A DNA stretch of 64,000 bases, taken from contig JBCBAP010000005.1 of NCBI GenBank assembly GCA_038532435.1, positions 1-64,000 on the forward strand. Reading direction: 5' to 3'. A program made the position numbers and the translations under genes. This document shows, piece after piece, positions 52,909-61,135 of the stretch. The notes beneath the pieces are model-generated. The model made no database searches, had not been told where the DNA came from, and saw only the letters and a program-made list of their open reading frames with translations. Numbering within the stretch: the first letter of the stretch is position 1; each line of letters starts with the position of its first letter. The DNA comes from JBCBAP01 sp038532435 (GTDB lineage Bacteria > Pseudomonadota > Alphaproteobacteria > Rhodobacterales > Rhodobacteraceae).

Positions 52909-53754
52909 GTGAATACAATATGGCAAAACCGTCGAAATCCCATTGCGTTCCGACAGATGACCGGTGTTCTCCTAGCGGTCGGCCTCGGCCTCGCCGGATG
53001 TCAGCCCCTGACGACGGATGGCGGCACTCAAGCGCAGGTTGAGGGATCAACATTATTGCTGGTGCAGGGGCGCGGCGCGCTCATCTCCTCCGGACCGGAG
53101 CGGATCGACGGCATCGTCGATGCGGCGACCCGGGTGAGTTCTGCGGAGCTGCGCGATCGGCGGCGGACGGCGCGGGTGTCGGTCACGCAGATCCCGCTCC
53201 TCTTCTCCTCCCCGGACGGGCAATCCTACATGCTGTCGGCCGGTCCGAAGGCATTGGTCACCGCGGTGCCCGCGGCCTCCTGCCCGGTGCGCACGGCGGT
53301 TCAGGCATCGGGACGGGCGGCGAGCCCGGCGGCGGCCATCGAATCCGCGCTCTCGATCTGCCACGAACGGCTCGCGGATGCGGGGCTGGAGCCGCTGTGC
53401 GGCTGCCAGCTCATCGCCCACGACAATTTTCTGCGCGCGCCGCTTTCGGCCTTCGACTATGCGACGGACCAGCCGACGCGGATCTTCACCGACGGGCGGC
53501 TCGACCCGCTCACCTACCTTGCCCAGGAGATCGTGCTCGGACCCGGACAGCGCGGGGTGCGGGTAAGCGCACTCTCCGAACCAGTGGTCGATGTGGTCTA
53601 TACGGGCCCCGGTACGGTCACGGCCCGTTTTCCGGGCGGAGACGTGGAGGACGGGACACGCCAGACCACGGGCTTCAGCCGCGGGCGGCTGGTGGAGGCG
53701 GTAACGCTGCCGACCCCGGCGGGCGAAACGCTGCGGGTGATCCTCGGGCCCTGA
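52909..53754 (+). CDS. lipoprotein of unknown function
   Basis: 281 residues from GTG; this start provides the two arginines (NRRNPIAFRQ) before the hydrophobic stretch and lipobox LLAVGLGLAGC (Cys31). The ATG 16 codons downstream would leave no basic n-region. Mature domain has two cysteine pairs (ASCPVRTA, LSICHERL, EPLCGCQLI). No family recognised. A copy of the dispersed repeat follows its stop. Confidence 0.72.
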   Translation: MNTIWQNRRNPIAFRQMTGVLLAVGLGLAGCQPLTTDGGTQAQVEGSTLLLVQGRGALISSGPERIDGIVDAATRVSSAELRDRRRTARVSVTQIPLLFSSPDGQSYMLSAGPKALVTAVPAASCPVRTAVQASGRAASPAAAIESALSICHERLADAGLEPLCGCQLIAHDNFLRAPLSAFDYATDQPTRIFTDGRLDPLTYLAQEIVLGPGQRGVRVSALSEPVVDVVYTGPGTVTARFPGGDVEDGTRQTTGFSRGRLVEAVTLPTPAGETLRVILGP

Positions 53755-53791
53755 GGACGGACGGTTCACATGTGGCGTGCGGTGGGCCGAG

Positions 53792-53919
53792 CCCTGACGG
53801 GCGGTGGCCCCACCCGCCCCCCTCCCGCGCTCTTGGCCTCCGTCGCGCGGGGGTGGGCAGTCCGGCGCCGGTTGAGAGGGCGGCAGCCTCCGGCGGGGAT
53901 ATTTGGGGCCAGAAGAAGG
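53792..53919 (+). repeat. dispersed composite intergenic repeat, copy C
   Basis: Block 53792-53830 equals the reverse complement of 8567-8605 over 39 bases. Block 53886-53919 (GCCTCCGGCGGGGATATTT...CCAGAAGAAGG) matches 8478-8511 and 10407-10440. The 55-base spacing between blocks is the same as in copy A, although the spacer is largely different. Lies between the lipoprotein gene and the SDR gene, both ending here. Confidence 0.75.
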
Positions 53920-53942
53920 GAAGGCCTTGAAAGGTCAGGGGG

Positions 53943-54677
53943 TCAGACGTGCTGGCCGCCGTTGATCTCGATTTCCGTTCCGGTGACGTAGGAGCTCTCC
54001 GGTGTGCACAGATAGTAGATCGTGCGGGCGACCTCCTCGGGCCGGCCAAGACGGCGGAGCGGCAGGCTCTCAGCGAGCTTGTCCGTGCCCGGCGAGAGGA
54101 TCGCGGTTTCGATCTCCCCGGGTGCGATGGCGTTCACGCGCACGCCGAGGGGGCCGAAATCATGGGCCATCTCCCGCGTGAGCGCCGCGAGCGCCGCCTT
54201 CGACGTGGCGTATGCCGCCCCGGCGAACGGGTGGACCCGGGCACCCGCGATGGAGGTCACGTTGACGATGGCGCCCTGGGCCGCCTGCAGCTCATCCATC
54301 AGCCCGCGGGCGAGCACAATCGAGGCGAAGAAATTGACGTGAAAGACGTGGCCCCAGGTTCGGAGGTCCGTCGTCAGGGACGACAGGCGCTCCCCCTCTG
54401 ATCCTTTCGGCGAGATGCCCGCATTGTTCACCAGCGCCTCCAGCCGGCCCCCGTCGAGCCGGCGCTTGATCTCCTCGACCGCATCGATCGTGGACTGGGG
54501 GGAGGAGAGGTCGACCTGGATGTGATCCTCCTCGCCCGCCTCCCACGGGCAATCCTCCGGAAAGGCATGGCGGGAGCAGGTGATCACCCGCCATCCCGCG
54601 GATGAGAACCGCTTGACCGTCGCATGCCCGATGCCGCGGCTTGCGCCGGTAAGAAGGAGGGTCTTGCGGTCGGTCAT
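53943..54677 (-). CDS. short-chain dehydrogenase/reductase
   Basis: 244 residues. NAD(P) motif TGASRGIGHATVKRF, NAG motif ALVNNAGISPKGS, catalytic SIAGARVHPFAGAAYATSKAALAAL (Ser, Tyr-x3-Lys) and C-terminal YVTGTEIEINGGQHV. Classical SDR fold; substrate unknown. Confidence 0.93.
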   Translation of the reverse strand: MTDRKTLLLTGASRGIGHATVKRFSSAGWRVITCSRHAFPEDCPWEAGEEDHIQVDLSSPQSTIDAVEEIKRRLDGGRLEALVNNAGISPKGSEGERLSSLTTDLRTWGHVFHVNFFASIVLARGLMDELQAAQGAIVNVTSIAGARVHPFAGAAYATSKAALAALTREMAHDFGPLGVRVNAIAPGEIETAILSPGTDKLAESLPLRRLGRPEEVARTIYYLCTPESSYVTGTEIEINGGQHV

Positions 54678-54832
54678 GGGTGTGGCCCTTTCCGGACATC
54701 CTCCCGCGTTGTCCCGCGCCGCTCTGGAAACGTCAACCGTTTCGGCACCGCGCGTGGGCTCCGCGGACGGAGGACCGGAACCGTGACGACAGGGTGGTCC
54801 GGAGAGTCAGGCCGGTGACGTCGCAACGGGTC

Positions 54833-55711
54833 TTAGGCAAGCGCTGCGCGCACCCGCTCGCTCATGAAATCGACGAACGCGCGGGCGGTACCGACGATCT
54901 GCCTGCGTTCGGGCAACACGAAGTAAACGCCCAGAGCCGCCTTCCGTTCGCCCGGAAAGAGCTCCGTCAGGCGACCCGCGGCGATGTCCCCTTCGATCAG
55001 GAAGCGCGGCAGCATCGAGATGCCGAGACTGGCAACCATCATGCGGCGGACGATCTCTCCGTCATTGGCCTCGAACATGTAGGTGATCTTTGCGCCGTCC
55101 GGGGTCGGCCAATGGTTCCGCCGCTTGGGCGTGGTATCGAGCAGGCAGGGAAACCGTGCGAGATCCGCGGCGGAGCCGGGTGCTCCGTGGGTCTGCAAGA
55201 CCTCCGGGGCGGCGGCGAGCACGACCGGGACCTCGCCGCACTTCCGCGCGATGAGGGTGGGGTCCGCCGGCTCCCCCAGCCGGAAGGCAACATCGGCGGC
55301 ATCCGCGACCAGATCAGCGGGGTCGTTGCGCAGGTCGAGGCGCACGCGGATGTCCGGGTAGGCGCGCATGAAGTCCGGCAAGTGCGGGGCAAGCAGATGG
55401 CGCACGGAGTAGGCGGCACCGGCGACGGTCAGCACCCCGCGCGGGTTTCGCGCGCCGCGTTGCGCATCCTGCGCGAGATCCTCCCACGCGGTCACGATCG
55501 CGCGGCACTGGTCGAGGTACCTCGCGCCCGCGTCTGTCAAGCTCACATGCCGCGTGGAGCGGCGGAGCAACGGCGTCTCCATCCACCCTTCCAGATCGGC
55601 GATCAACCGGCTGAGTGAGGTCGTGGAGACCTTCATGCTTTTGGCGGCGGCGGTGAAGCTGCCCAGATCGGCAACCTCCACGAAAGCCTTCATCGCTTTG
55701 ACGTTGAACAT
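54833..55711 (-). CDS. LysR family transcriptional regulator
   Basis: 292 residues. N-terminal winged helix FVEVADLGSFTAAAKSMKVSTTSLSRLIADLEGWMETPLLRRSTRHVSLTDAGARYLD; C-terminal effector domain of the type II periplasmic-binding fold. Upstream (55712-55867, 156 bases) is divergent to a secreted-protein gene, the likely target by LysR convention (inference). Confidence 0.94.
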   Translation of the reverse strand: MFNVKAMKAFVEVADLGSFTAAAKSMKVSTTSLSRLIADLEGWMETPLLRRSTRHVSLTDAGARYLDQCRAIVTAWEDLAQDAQRGARNPRGVLTVAGAAYSVRHLLAPHLPDFMRAYPDIRVRLDLRNDPADLVADAADVAFRLGEPADPTLIARKCGEVPVVLAAAPEVLQTHGAPGSAADLARFPCLLDTTPKRRNHWPTPDGAKITYMFEANDGEIVRRMMVASLGISMLPRFLIEGDIAAGRLTELFPGERKAALGVYFVLPERRQIVGTARAFVDFMSERVRAALA

Positions 55712-55867
55712 GGGTGTCCCGCTTTCCGTGCCACATTATCCCGGATTTACGATCTTATCCCATAAATCGAAACATCCTAGCTCTAGGCCTCGCGATCCCC
55801 CATGTCCAGTCGCGGCTTCCGGCAGCGCGTGCGCTCCGGGCAGCGGCGAAAACCAAGGAGATGACAG

Positions 55868-56755
55868 ATGAAGTTCGCCTGTATCCTTCCCGTCACAACG
55901 ATGCTAGCGGCGGCGGCCCCGGCCTCCGCTCAGTCAGACACGGCAGCGCCAAGCGTGATCGAGTTCGGCCCCTGCACGGAGTTCATCGGGGGCTATTTCG
56001 TGCCCGAAAGCGCTGCACGGGCGCTGGTTCCGGACCGCTACGCGCTTGATGTGCAGGAGAACGGGGTCGTCGCGCAGGTCCGGGCGATCAACTGTGCGTC
56101 GATTTCCATCCAGTATGACGACGGTACCCGGCAGGAAGGGGGGCAGCATGTCCTCTACCAATTGGGCGCTGCGGTTCTGCCTCCGGTCGCGCTGGACGTG
56201 CATCCGTTGCTCGACGGCGCAGCGGAAGTGACCGAATACCACGCCTACGCCTTCAACACGGTGACGGACTTCGCGCCTCTGGCAGAGGCGCTGATGCGCG
56301 CGGGTATCGGAGGTGTGCACTTTGCCGAGGCGCTGTCGTTCGAGACCGGTGACGACGATCCGGAAGGGTGCGATCTGGTTCCCGTGTCCGGGTCCATCGC
56401 AGCGCCGACCGAGCTCAGCCTCACCTTCTCCGGCAGGGTGCGCGACCTCGGGCTCGAGCCGGAGGATGGCTGCACATTCGGCCCGAACGACACCACCGTG
56501 TCGGAGCGGGCGGTGTGGTACACGGAGGGGCCGTTCGGCATGGCCATGTCCGACACCGCAGTGCCCCGGTCCCAGCGGCTGCTCTTCAACGCGGATCCCG
56601 TGACCTACGCGCCGCTTCCCGTCGGCTATGCGCCGACCGGCGATCTCATGCGGTCGATCGCGGGTGAAGGGATCGAACAGTTCTCTTTCACCATGTCGGG
56701 CGTTCTGGAGCGGGGGGAGGTCTTCACGATCCTGCGCGTCGTGACGGAGGAGTAA
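55868..56755 (+). CDS. secreted protein of unknown function
   Basis: 295 residues with a signal peptide (CILPVTTMLAAAAPASAQ). The body begins VIEFGPCTEFIGGYFVPESAARALVPDRYAL and is strand-rich with several paired cysteines. No family recognised with confidence. Divergent from the LysR gene, so probably regulated by it. Confidence 0.72.
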   Translation: MKFACILPVTTMLAAAAPASAQSDTAAPSVIEFGPCTEFIGGYFVPESAARALVPDRYALDVQENGVVAQVRAINCASISIQYDDGTRQEGGQHVLYQLGAAVLPPVALDVHPLLDGAAEVTEYHAYAFNTVTDFAPLAEALMRAGIGGVHFAEALSFETGDDDPEGCDLVPVSGSIAAPTELSLTFSGRVRDLGLEPEDGCTFGPNDTTVSERAVWYTEGPFGMAMSDTAVPRSQRLLFNADPVTYAPLPVGYAPTGDLMRSIAGEGIEQFSFTMSGVLERGEVFTILRVVTEE

Positions 56756-56873
56756 TCGGTCGAGCGGGACCGGCGGGCCGAAGCCTGACCGACGTTGTCT
56801 GTGGCGTCGTTGGGAGCGGAGCCAGGGGAAGCGATGCCCATCCCGCCCGGCGCGGCGATGCTCAAAATGTACG

Positions 56874-56900
56874 CGGCGGGAGGAACATGGCCTCCCGCCG
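56874..56900. terminator. 10-bp hairpin without T-run
   Basis: CGGCGGGAGG at 56874-56883 pairs with CCTCCCGCCG at 56891-56900, loop of 7 bases. It lies between the convergent genes ending at 56755 and 57050 and may end or protect either transcript. Confidence 0.45.
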
Positions 56901-57049
56901 ATGCGCCGATGAGAGCCGCTTTCCGTTCGGTTGACCTATACTGCAACGCGGCCTGAGCGACAGCAGCGGCCCGCGGTTCGACGTCGGAACCGTGCGCGTC
57001 GGGCGGCGGGACCTTCGCATCCCGCTGACCCGACCACGCACCGAGAGGA

Positions 57050-57550
57050 TCAGCGTTTGTACATGGCCGCGCCGAAACGGCAGGGCTCGTTGGAGCAATC
57101 GTACATCTCCACGACGAGCCTGTACGTGCCGGACCGGGGCGGCGTCACGGCCACCACCGGGTAGGAATCGGTCTCCTCGTCCCGGGTGATCTCCGTGTCG
57201 CTGGCATCGAACAGGATGAGGTCCAGGTCAGCGCAGTCATTGTCGCAGAAACCTGTGAAGAGGTACTGGGTCCCGGACCGCATGGTCGCGGTCACCGCCG
57301 CAGCCTCACCCTCGTCGAGCGCGCCGTAGTAAGGTTCAAAGGCGAGGGAGAAGCCACGGTCCCGCATCAGATCGGTCGCATCGCTTATCTGGGAGCGAAC
57401 CTGATTCTCGTACTCATCGGTCGAGGTGGTCTGCACCGCGCTGCGGGTGGGCGATTGTACGGCAGCACCCGACGCAGCCGGTCCCCCATCGTCTGCCGCG
57501 CAAGCGGACAGAATGGCGGCTACGCCGATAAAGGCAGCTCTGAGTTTCAT
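57050..57550 (-). CDS. putative lipoprotein
   Basis: 166 residues. Lipobox AAFIGVAAILSAC (Cys17). Two disulfide-like cysteine pairs in TGFCDNDCADLD and YDCSNEPCRFG. The core SGTQYLFTGFC...DLDLILFDASDTEI...PPRSGTYRLVVEMYDC resembles a pre-peptidase C-terminal (PPC) beta domain, but loosely. Unknown function. Confidence 0.7.
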   Translation of the reverse strand: MKLRAAFIGVAAILSACAADDGGPAASGAAVQSPTRSAVQTTSTDEYENQVRSQISDATDLMRDRGFSLAFEPYYGALDEGEAAAVTATMRSGTQYLFTGFCDNDCADLDLILFDASDTEITRDEETDSYPVVAVTPPRSGTYRLVVEMYDCSNEPCRFGAAMYKR

Positions 57551-57693
57551 GGTGGCATCTCCCCAAAATCAAAGCACCGTCAGGCGCTTTACAGTCATAT
57601 TCAACTTGGCGATCCCGTGTATGATCGTGGAATATGGCTGATTTGTGGGGAACTCGCGCCGGATGCCTTCTCAAAAGAGATGTGCGGTGCGGG

Positions 57694-58308
57694 TCAGGGG
57701 TTGAGGCGAACGATGTCCCATTCGGTGCTCTCGATCCCCTCCCGGGTCCAGCGGAAGCGATCGTGGAGGCGGTGAGCGCCGTCGGCCCAGAACTCCATCT
57801 CCACCGGCCTGATGCGGTAGCCGCCCCAGTGGGGGGGACGCGGCGGGTTCGGCCCCTTGAGCGCGGTGATCTTCGCGACCTCGGCCATCAGGCTGGTGCG
57901 GGAGGTGAGCGGACGGGACTGGGCGGAGGCCCAGGCTCCCAGACGGCTCTGCAGGCTGCGGCTGCGATAGTAGGCGTCCGCCTTTTCCCCGTCCTCGCGG
58001 GTCACGAGGCCGCGGACGCGGATCTGACGGTGCAGGCTTTTCCAATGGATGACGAAGGCCGCCTTGCCTGAGGCTTCGATCTCCTGCGCCTTCTTCCCCT
58101 CGTAATTGGTGTAGAAGACGAACGCATCGTCCTCGATCTCCTTGAGCAGCACCATGCGCACGTTGGGCAGGCCGTCCGCATCCGCGGTGGCAAGCGCGAT
58201 GGCATTGGGATCATTGGGCTCCGTCGCCTCCGCCTCCGCCAACCAGGTCCGGGCCAGCGCGAAGGGATCGTTACCTGCAAAGAGACCGGTCCGCTCTGGT
58301 GCTGCCAT
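57694..58308 (-). CDS. pdxH: pyridoxamine 5'-phosphate oxidase
   Basis: 204 residues from ATG at 58306-58308. PdxH features: FALARTWLAEAEATEPNDPNAIALATADADGLPNVRMVLLKEI, FVFYTNYEGKKAQEIEASG, VRGLVTREDGEKADAYYRSRS and GYRIRPVEMEFWADGAHRLHDR. FMN enzyme making pyridoxal phosphate. Divergent from fabI (about 100 bases). Confidence 0.95.
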   Translation of the reverse strand: MAAPERTGLFAGNDPFALARTWLAEAEATEPNDPNAIALATADADGLPNVRMVLLKEIEDDAFVFYTNYEGKKAQEIEASGKAAFVIHWKSLHRQIRVRGLVTREDGEKADAYYRSRSLQSRLGAWASAQSRPLTSRTSLMAEVAKITALKGPNPPRPPHWGGYRIRPVEMEFWADGAHRLHDRFRWTREGIESTEWDIVRLNP

Positions 58309-58412
58309 ATCAATGCCTTCCACGGGTTTTGGCGCCACGCATTCTTGATGCTCCGGGCGAGTTGTTCTAAGTCGAAGCAACACTCTTATGAGCACCTTGG
58401 GAGGCGATGGCA

Positions 58413-59237
58413 ATGAGCGAGATGTCAGGGTACATGGCAGGGAAGCGGGGCCTGATTATGGGCGTTGCCAATGACAAATCCATCGCCTGGGGCATCGCGC
58501 AGGCCTGTCACGAGGCGGGCGCGGAAATCGCCTACACCTACCAGGGTGAAGCGCTCGGCAAACGGGTGAAGCCGCTGGCGGATCAGACCGGATCGGACAT
58601 CGTGCTTCCGTGCGACGTGACCGACGAAGCCTCGATGGACGCGGTGTTCGACACGCTCAAGGAACGCTGGGGCAAGCTTGACTTCGTGGTCCACGCTATC
58701 GGGTTTTCCGACAAGAACGAGCTGCGCGGACGCTACGTGGACACGTCGCGTGCAAACTTCGCGATGTCCATGGACATCTCGATCTACTCGTTCACCGCGA
58801 TCGTCCAGCGGGCGGAGAAGATGATGCCCGATGGCGGCTCCTGCCTCACGCTTACCTACTACGGGGCGGAGAAGGTGATGCCTCACTACAATGTCATGGG
58901 CGTCGCGAAGGCGGGGCTCGAGGCCTCGGTCAAGTATCTCGCCATGGACCTCGGACCGAAGGGGATCCGGGTCAACGCGCTCTCCGCCGGGCCGATCAAA
59001 ACGCTCGCCGCCTCCGGCATCGGCGATTTCCGCTACATTCTGAAGTGGAACGAGCTGAACTCGCCGCTTCGGCGCAATGTCACCACCACTGACGTGGGCA
59101 AGGCGGGCATGTACCTGCTGAGCGATCTGTCCTCGGGTGTGACCGGGGAGAACCACCATGTGGACGCGGGCTACCATGTCGTCGGCATGAAGGCCGAGGA
59201 CGCACCCGACATCGATGTGGTGACCGGCCGCAAGTAG
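58413..59237 (+). CDS. fabI: enoyl-ACP reductase FabI
   Basis: 274 residues. The ATG at 58413 has GGGAGG at a good distance; the ATG two codons earlier is too close. NADH region GLIMGVANDKSIAWGIAQA and catalytic Tyr-x6-Lys in PHYNVMGVAKAGLEASVKYLA are the FabI type. It reduces trans-2-enoyl-ACP in fatty acid synthesis. Ends with a tandem heptamer repeat directly after the stop. Confidence 0.95.
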   Translation: MSEMSGYMAGKRGLIMGVANDKSIAWGIAQACHEAGAEIAYTYQGEALGKRVKPLADQTGSDIVLPCDVTDEASMDAVFDTLKERWGKLDFVVHAIGFSDKNELRGRYVDTSRANFAMSMDISIYSFTAIVQRAEKMMPDGGSCLTLTYYGAEKVMPHYNVMGVAKAGLEASVKYLAMDLGPKGIRVNALSAGPIKTLAASGIGDFRYILKWNELNSPLRRNVTTTDVGKAGMYLLSDLSSGVTGENHHVDAGYHVVGMKAEDAPDIDVVTGRK

Positions 59238-59243
59238 TCGCTG

Positions 59244-59299
59244 GCTGCGGGCTGCGGGCTGCGGGCTGCGGGCTGCGGGCTGCGGGCTGCGGGCTGCGG
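59244..59299. repeat. tandem heptamer repeat (GCTGCGG) x8
   Basis: Eight exact copies of GCTGCGG occupy 59244-59299, starting 6 bases after the fabI stop. Such perfect short repeats are prone to slippage. It is outside coding sequence, so a change in copy number would not alter a protein. Confidence 0.97.
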
Positions 59300-59481
59300 A
59301 AGGCAGTAATCGGCAAAGCGTCTGTTCTTTCGGTAACATCTGACGCCGCGGCGGCGAAAACATTCATGCGCGCCGTCACAAGACCACCGCAATTGGCCCC
59401 AAGTCTCGACCCTTTTTCCCCTGAAATCAGGGAAATCGGCGGTCATGTCGTCTGCCGGTTTCAGACACAGGGGAACATTTG

Positions 59482-60048
59482 ATGTCTGCACGCACAGCAC
59501 TTCTCGCCGCGGCAATGGCCTGCACGGCGAGCTCTGCCGCTGCCATTCCGGTCCAGTGGACCACCGCCGCGGGCGGCAACGGGCACTGGTATGAAATCAT
59601 CGGGGGCAATTTCACCCAGTCTTCCGCCATCGCGGATGCGGAGACACGCAGCTACAACGGGCTCGACGGATATCTCGCGACGGTGGCGAGCGCGGAGGAG
59701 ATGGCTTTCATCCAGGCCAATCTCGACCTCTCCTCCCTGCCCTTCATCAGCGGCACGGACGAGGGGCGCGAGGGCACCTGGGTGTTCAACTCAGGCCCCG
59801 AGACGGGCACGACCATGAGCTACTTCAACTGGTCGCCGGGTGAGCCGAACAACGCGGGCGGGACCGAGGACATCCTGCACATGTGGAGCAATGGCACCTG
59901 GAACGATCACCAGCCCTGGGTCAACATCACCGGCTACGTGATCGAGTATAGCGGCAACGTGGCGCCGGTGCCCCTGCCCGCCTCTGCCGCGCTGCTGCTT
60001 GCCGCGTTTGCCGGCCTCGGCGTCGCGAAGCGTCACCGCAAGGCCTAA
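59482..60048 (+). CDS. C-type lectin-like protein with VPLPA-CTERM tail
   Basis: 188 residues. Signal peptide SARTALLAAAMACTASSAAA. C-type-lectin-like stretch: ATVASAEEMAFIQANLD, FNWSPGEPNNAGGTEDILHMWSNGTWNDHQPWVNITGYVIEY, with the WNDxxxxx and EPN motifs of carbohydrate-binding CTLDs. C-terminus VAPVPLPASAALLLAAFAGLGVAKRHRKA is the exosortase sorting signal, as in the protein at 915-1592. Likely a sugar-binding envelope protein. Confidence 0.88.
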   Translation: MSARTALLAAAMACTASSAAAIPVQWTTAAGGNGHWYEIIGGNFTQSSAIADAETRSYNGLDGYLATVASAEEMAFIQANLDLSSLPFISGTDEGREGTWVFNSGPETGTTMSYFNWSPGEPNNAGGTEDILHMWSNGTWNDHQPWVNITGYVIEYSGNVAPVPLPASAALLLAAFAGLGVAKRHRKA

Positions 60049-60173
60049 CGCACGCCCCCCCGGCGCAGTCGTCGGGCGTCCGCTCTGGAGGGGGGCGCGA
60101 AAGCCCTTCTCCCCCACCGGCCATCCGTGCTACGTCGCTGCACCACGATGCAGGACGAACGGAGACCGACCGA

Positions 60174-60680
60174 ATGGCCGAACGCCTTCCCCACGAAAAG
60201 GGTTTTCACATCAGCTGGGACCAGATCCACCGGGACGCCCGCGCGCTCGCCTGGAGACTGGAAAATGACGGGCCCGGTGCGGGGGGAAGCTGGAAGGCCG
60301 TGGTCGCCATCACCCGGGGTGGCATGGCCCCGGCGATGATCGTGGCGCGGGAGCTTGACATCCGGGTCGTCGACACGATCAGCATCAAGTCCTACGACCA
60401 CCAGTCCCAAAGCGAGGCGCAAGTGCTCAAGGCGCCGGACGACGCGGTGATGGGAGATGGCGAGGGCATCCTGATCGTCGACGATCTGGTGGATTCCGGA
60501 AAAACGCTGGAACTCGTCCGCCAGCACTATCCGAAGGCCCATTTCGCGACCGTATATGCAAAGCCCAAAGGGCGCCCGATGGTCGACACGTTTATCACCG
60601 AGGTGAGCCAGGACACCTGGATCTTTTTCCCCTGGGACATGGCGCTGCAGTATGTCGAACCCTACCGGGGGACCGACTGA
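60174..60680 (+). CDS. gpt: xanthine phosphoribosyltransferase
   Basis: 168 residues. AVVAITRGGMAPAMIVARELDIRVVDTISIKSYDHQ and the PRPP loop GILIVDDLVDSGKTLELVRQHYPKAHFATVYAKPKG match Gpt. Salvages xanthine and guanine. The stop overlaps the next gene start by one base (TGATG). Confidence 0.94.
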   Translation: MAERLPHEKGFHISWDQIHRDARALAWRLENDGPGAGGSWKAVVAITRGGMAPAMIVARELDIRVVDTISIKSYDHQSQSEAQVLKAPDDAVMGDGEGILIVDDLVDSGKTLELVRQHYPKAHFATVYAKPKGRPMVDTFITEVSQDTWIFFPWDMALQYVEPYRGTD

Positions 60681-61126
60681 TGTTTGCGGATCTGCTGAAG
60701 CTTCTGACAGGTGACGAACAGCGGGAAGACCCGCTTGCGGCAGACGACTGCCGACTGGCCCTTGCCGCGCTCATGGTCCGGGTTGCGCGCGCGGATAACG
60801 TTTTCGATCCGCGGGAGCGGGACGTGATCTCCCGCATTCTTACGGATCGTTACGAAATGGATGCGCCGGCGGTGCAGGCGCTGATCGCAGAGGCGGAGGC
60901 CCTGGAGCGCGATGCGCCCGACACGGTACGCTTCACCCGCGCAATCAAAGACCACGTGCCCTACGAAGAGCGGGACGCGATTGCAGTGTCCCTCTGGCGC
61001 GTGGTGCTCGCTGACGAGGAGCGGACGGCGGACGAGAACGCGGCGATGCGGATGGTTGTGAACCTGCTCGGCATCAACGACAGGGACAGCGGCCTTGCAC
61101 GACAGAAGGCGGAACGCTCCTCCTGA
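60680..61126 (+). CDS. TerB-like (tellurite-resistance TerB domain) protein
   Basis: 148 residues: ADDCRLALAALMVRVARADNVFDPRERDVISRILTDRY and IAVSLWRVVLADEERTADENAAMRMVVNLLGI are the two halves of the TerB/YebF-type helical fold with its acidic metal-site residues. Coupled to gpt. Function unknown. Confidence 0.85.
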   Translation: MFADLLKLLTGDEQREDPLAADDCRLALAALMVRVARADNVFDPRERDVISRILTDRYEMDAPAVQALIAEAEALERDAPDTVRFTRAIKDHVPYEERDAIAVSLWRVVLADEERTADENAAMRMVVNLLGINDRDSGLARQKAERSS

Positions 61127-61135
61127 GCACGTCGG

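Noticed and set aside
59244..59299. Possible CRISPR array
   Set aside because: Units are 7 bases, directly adjacent and identical, with no spacers; it is a simple tandem repeat.
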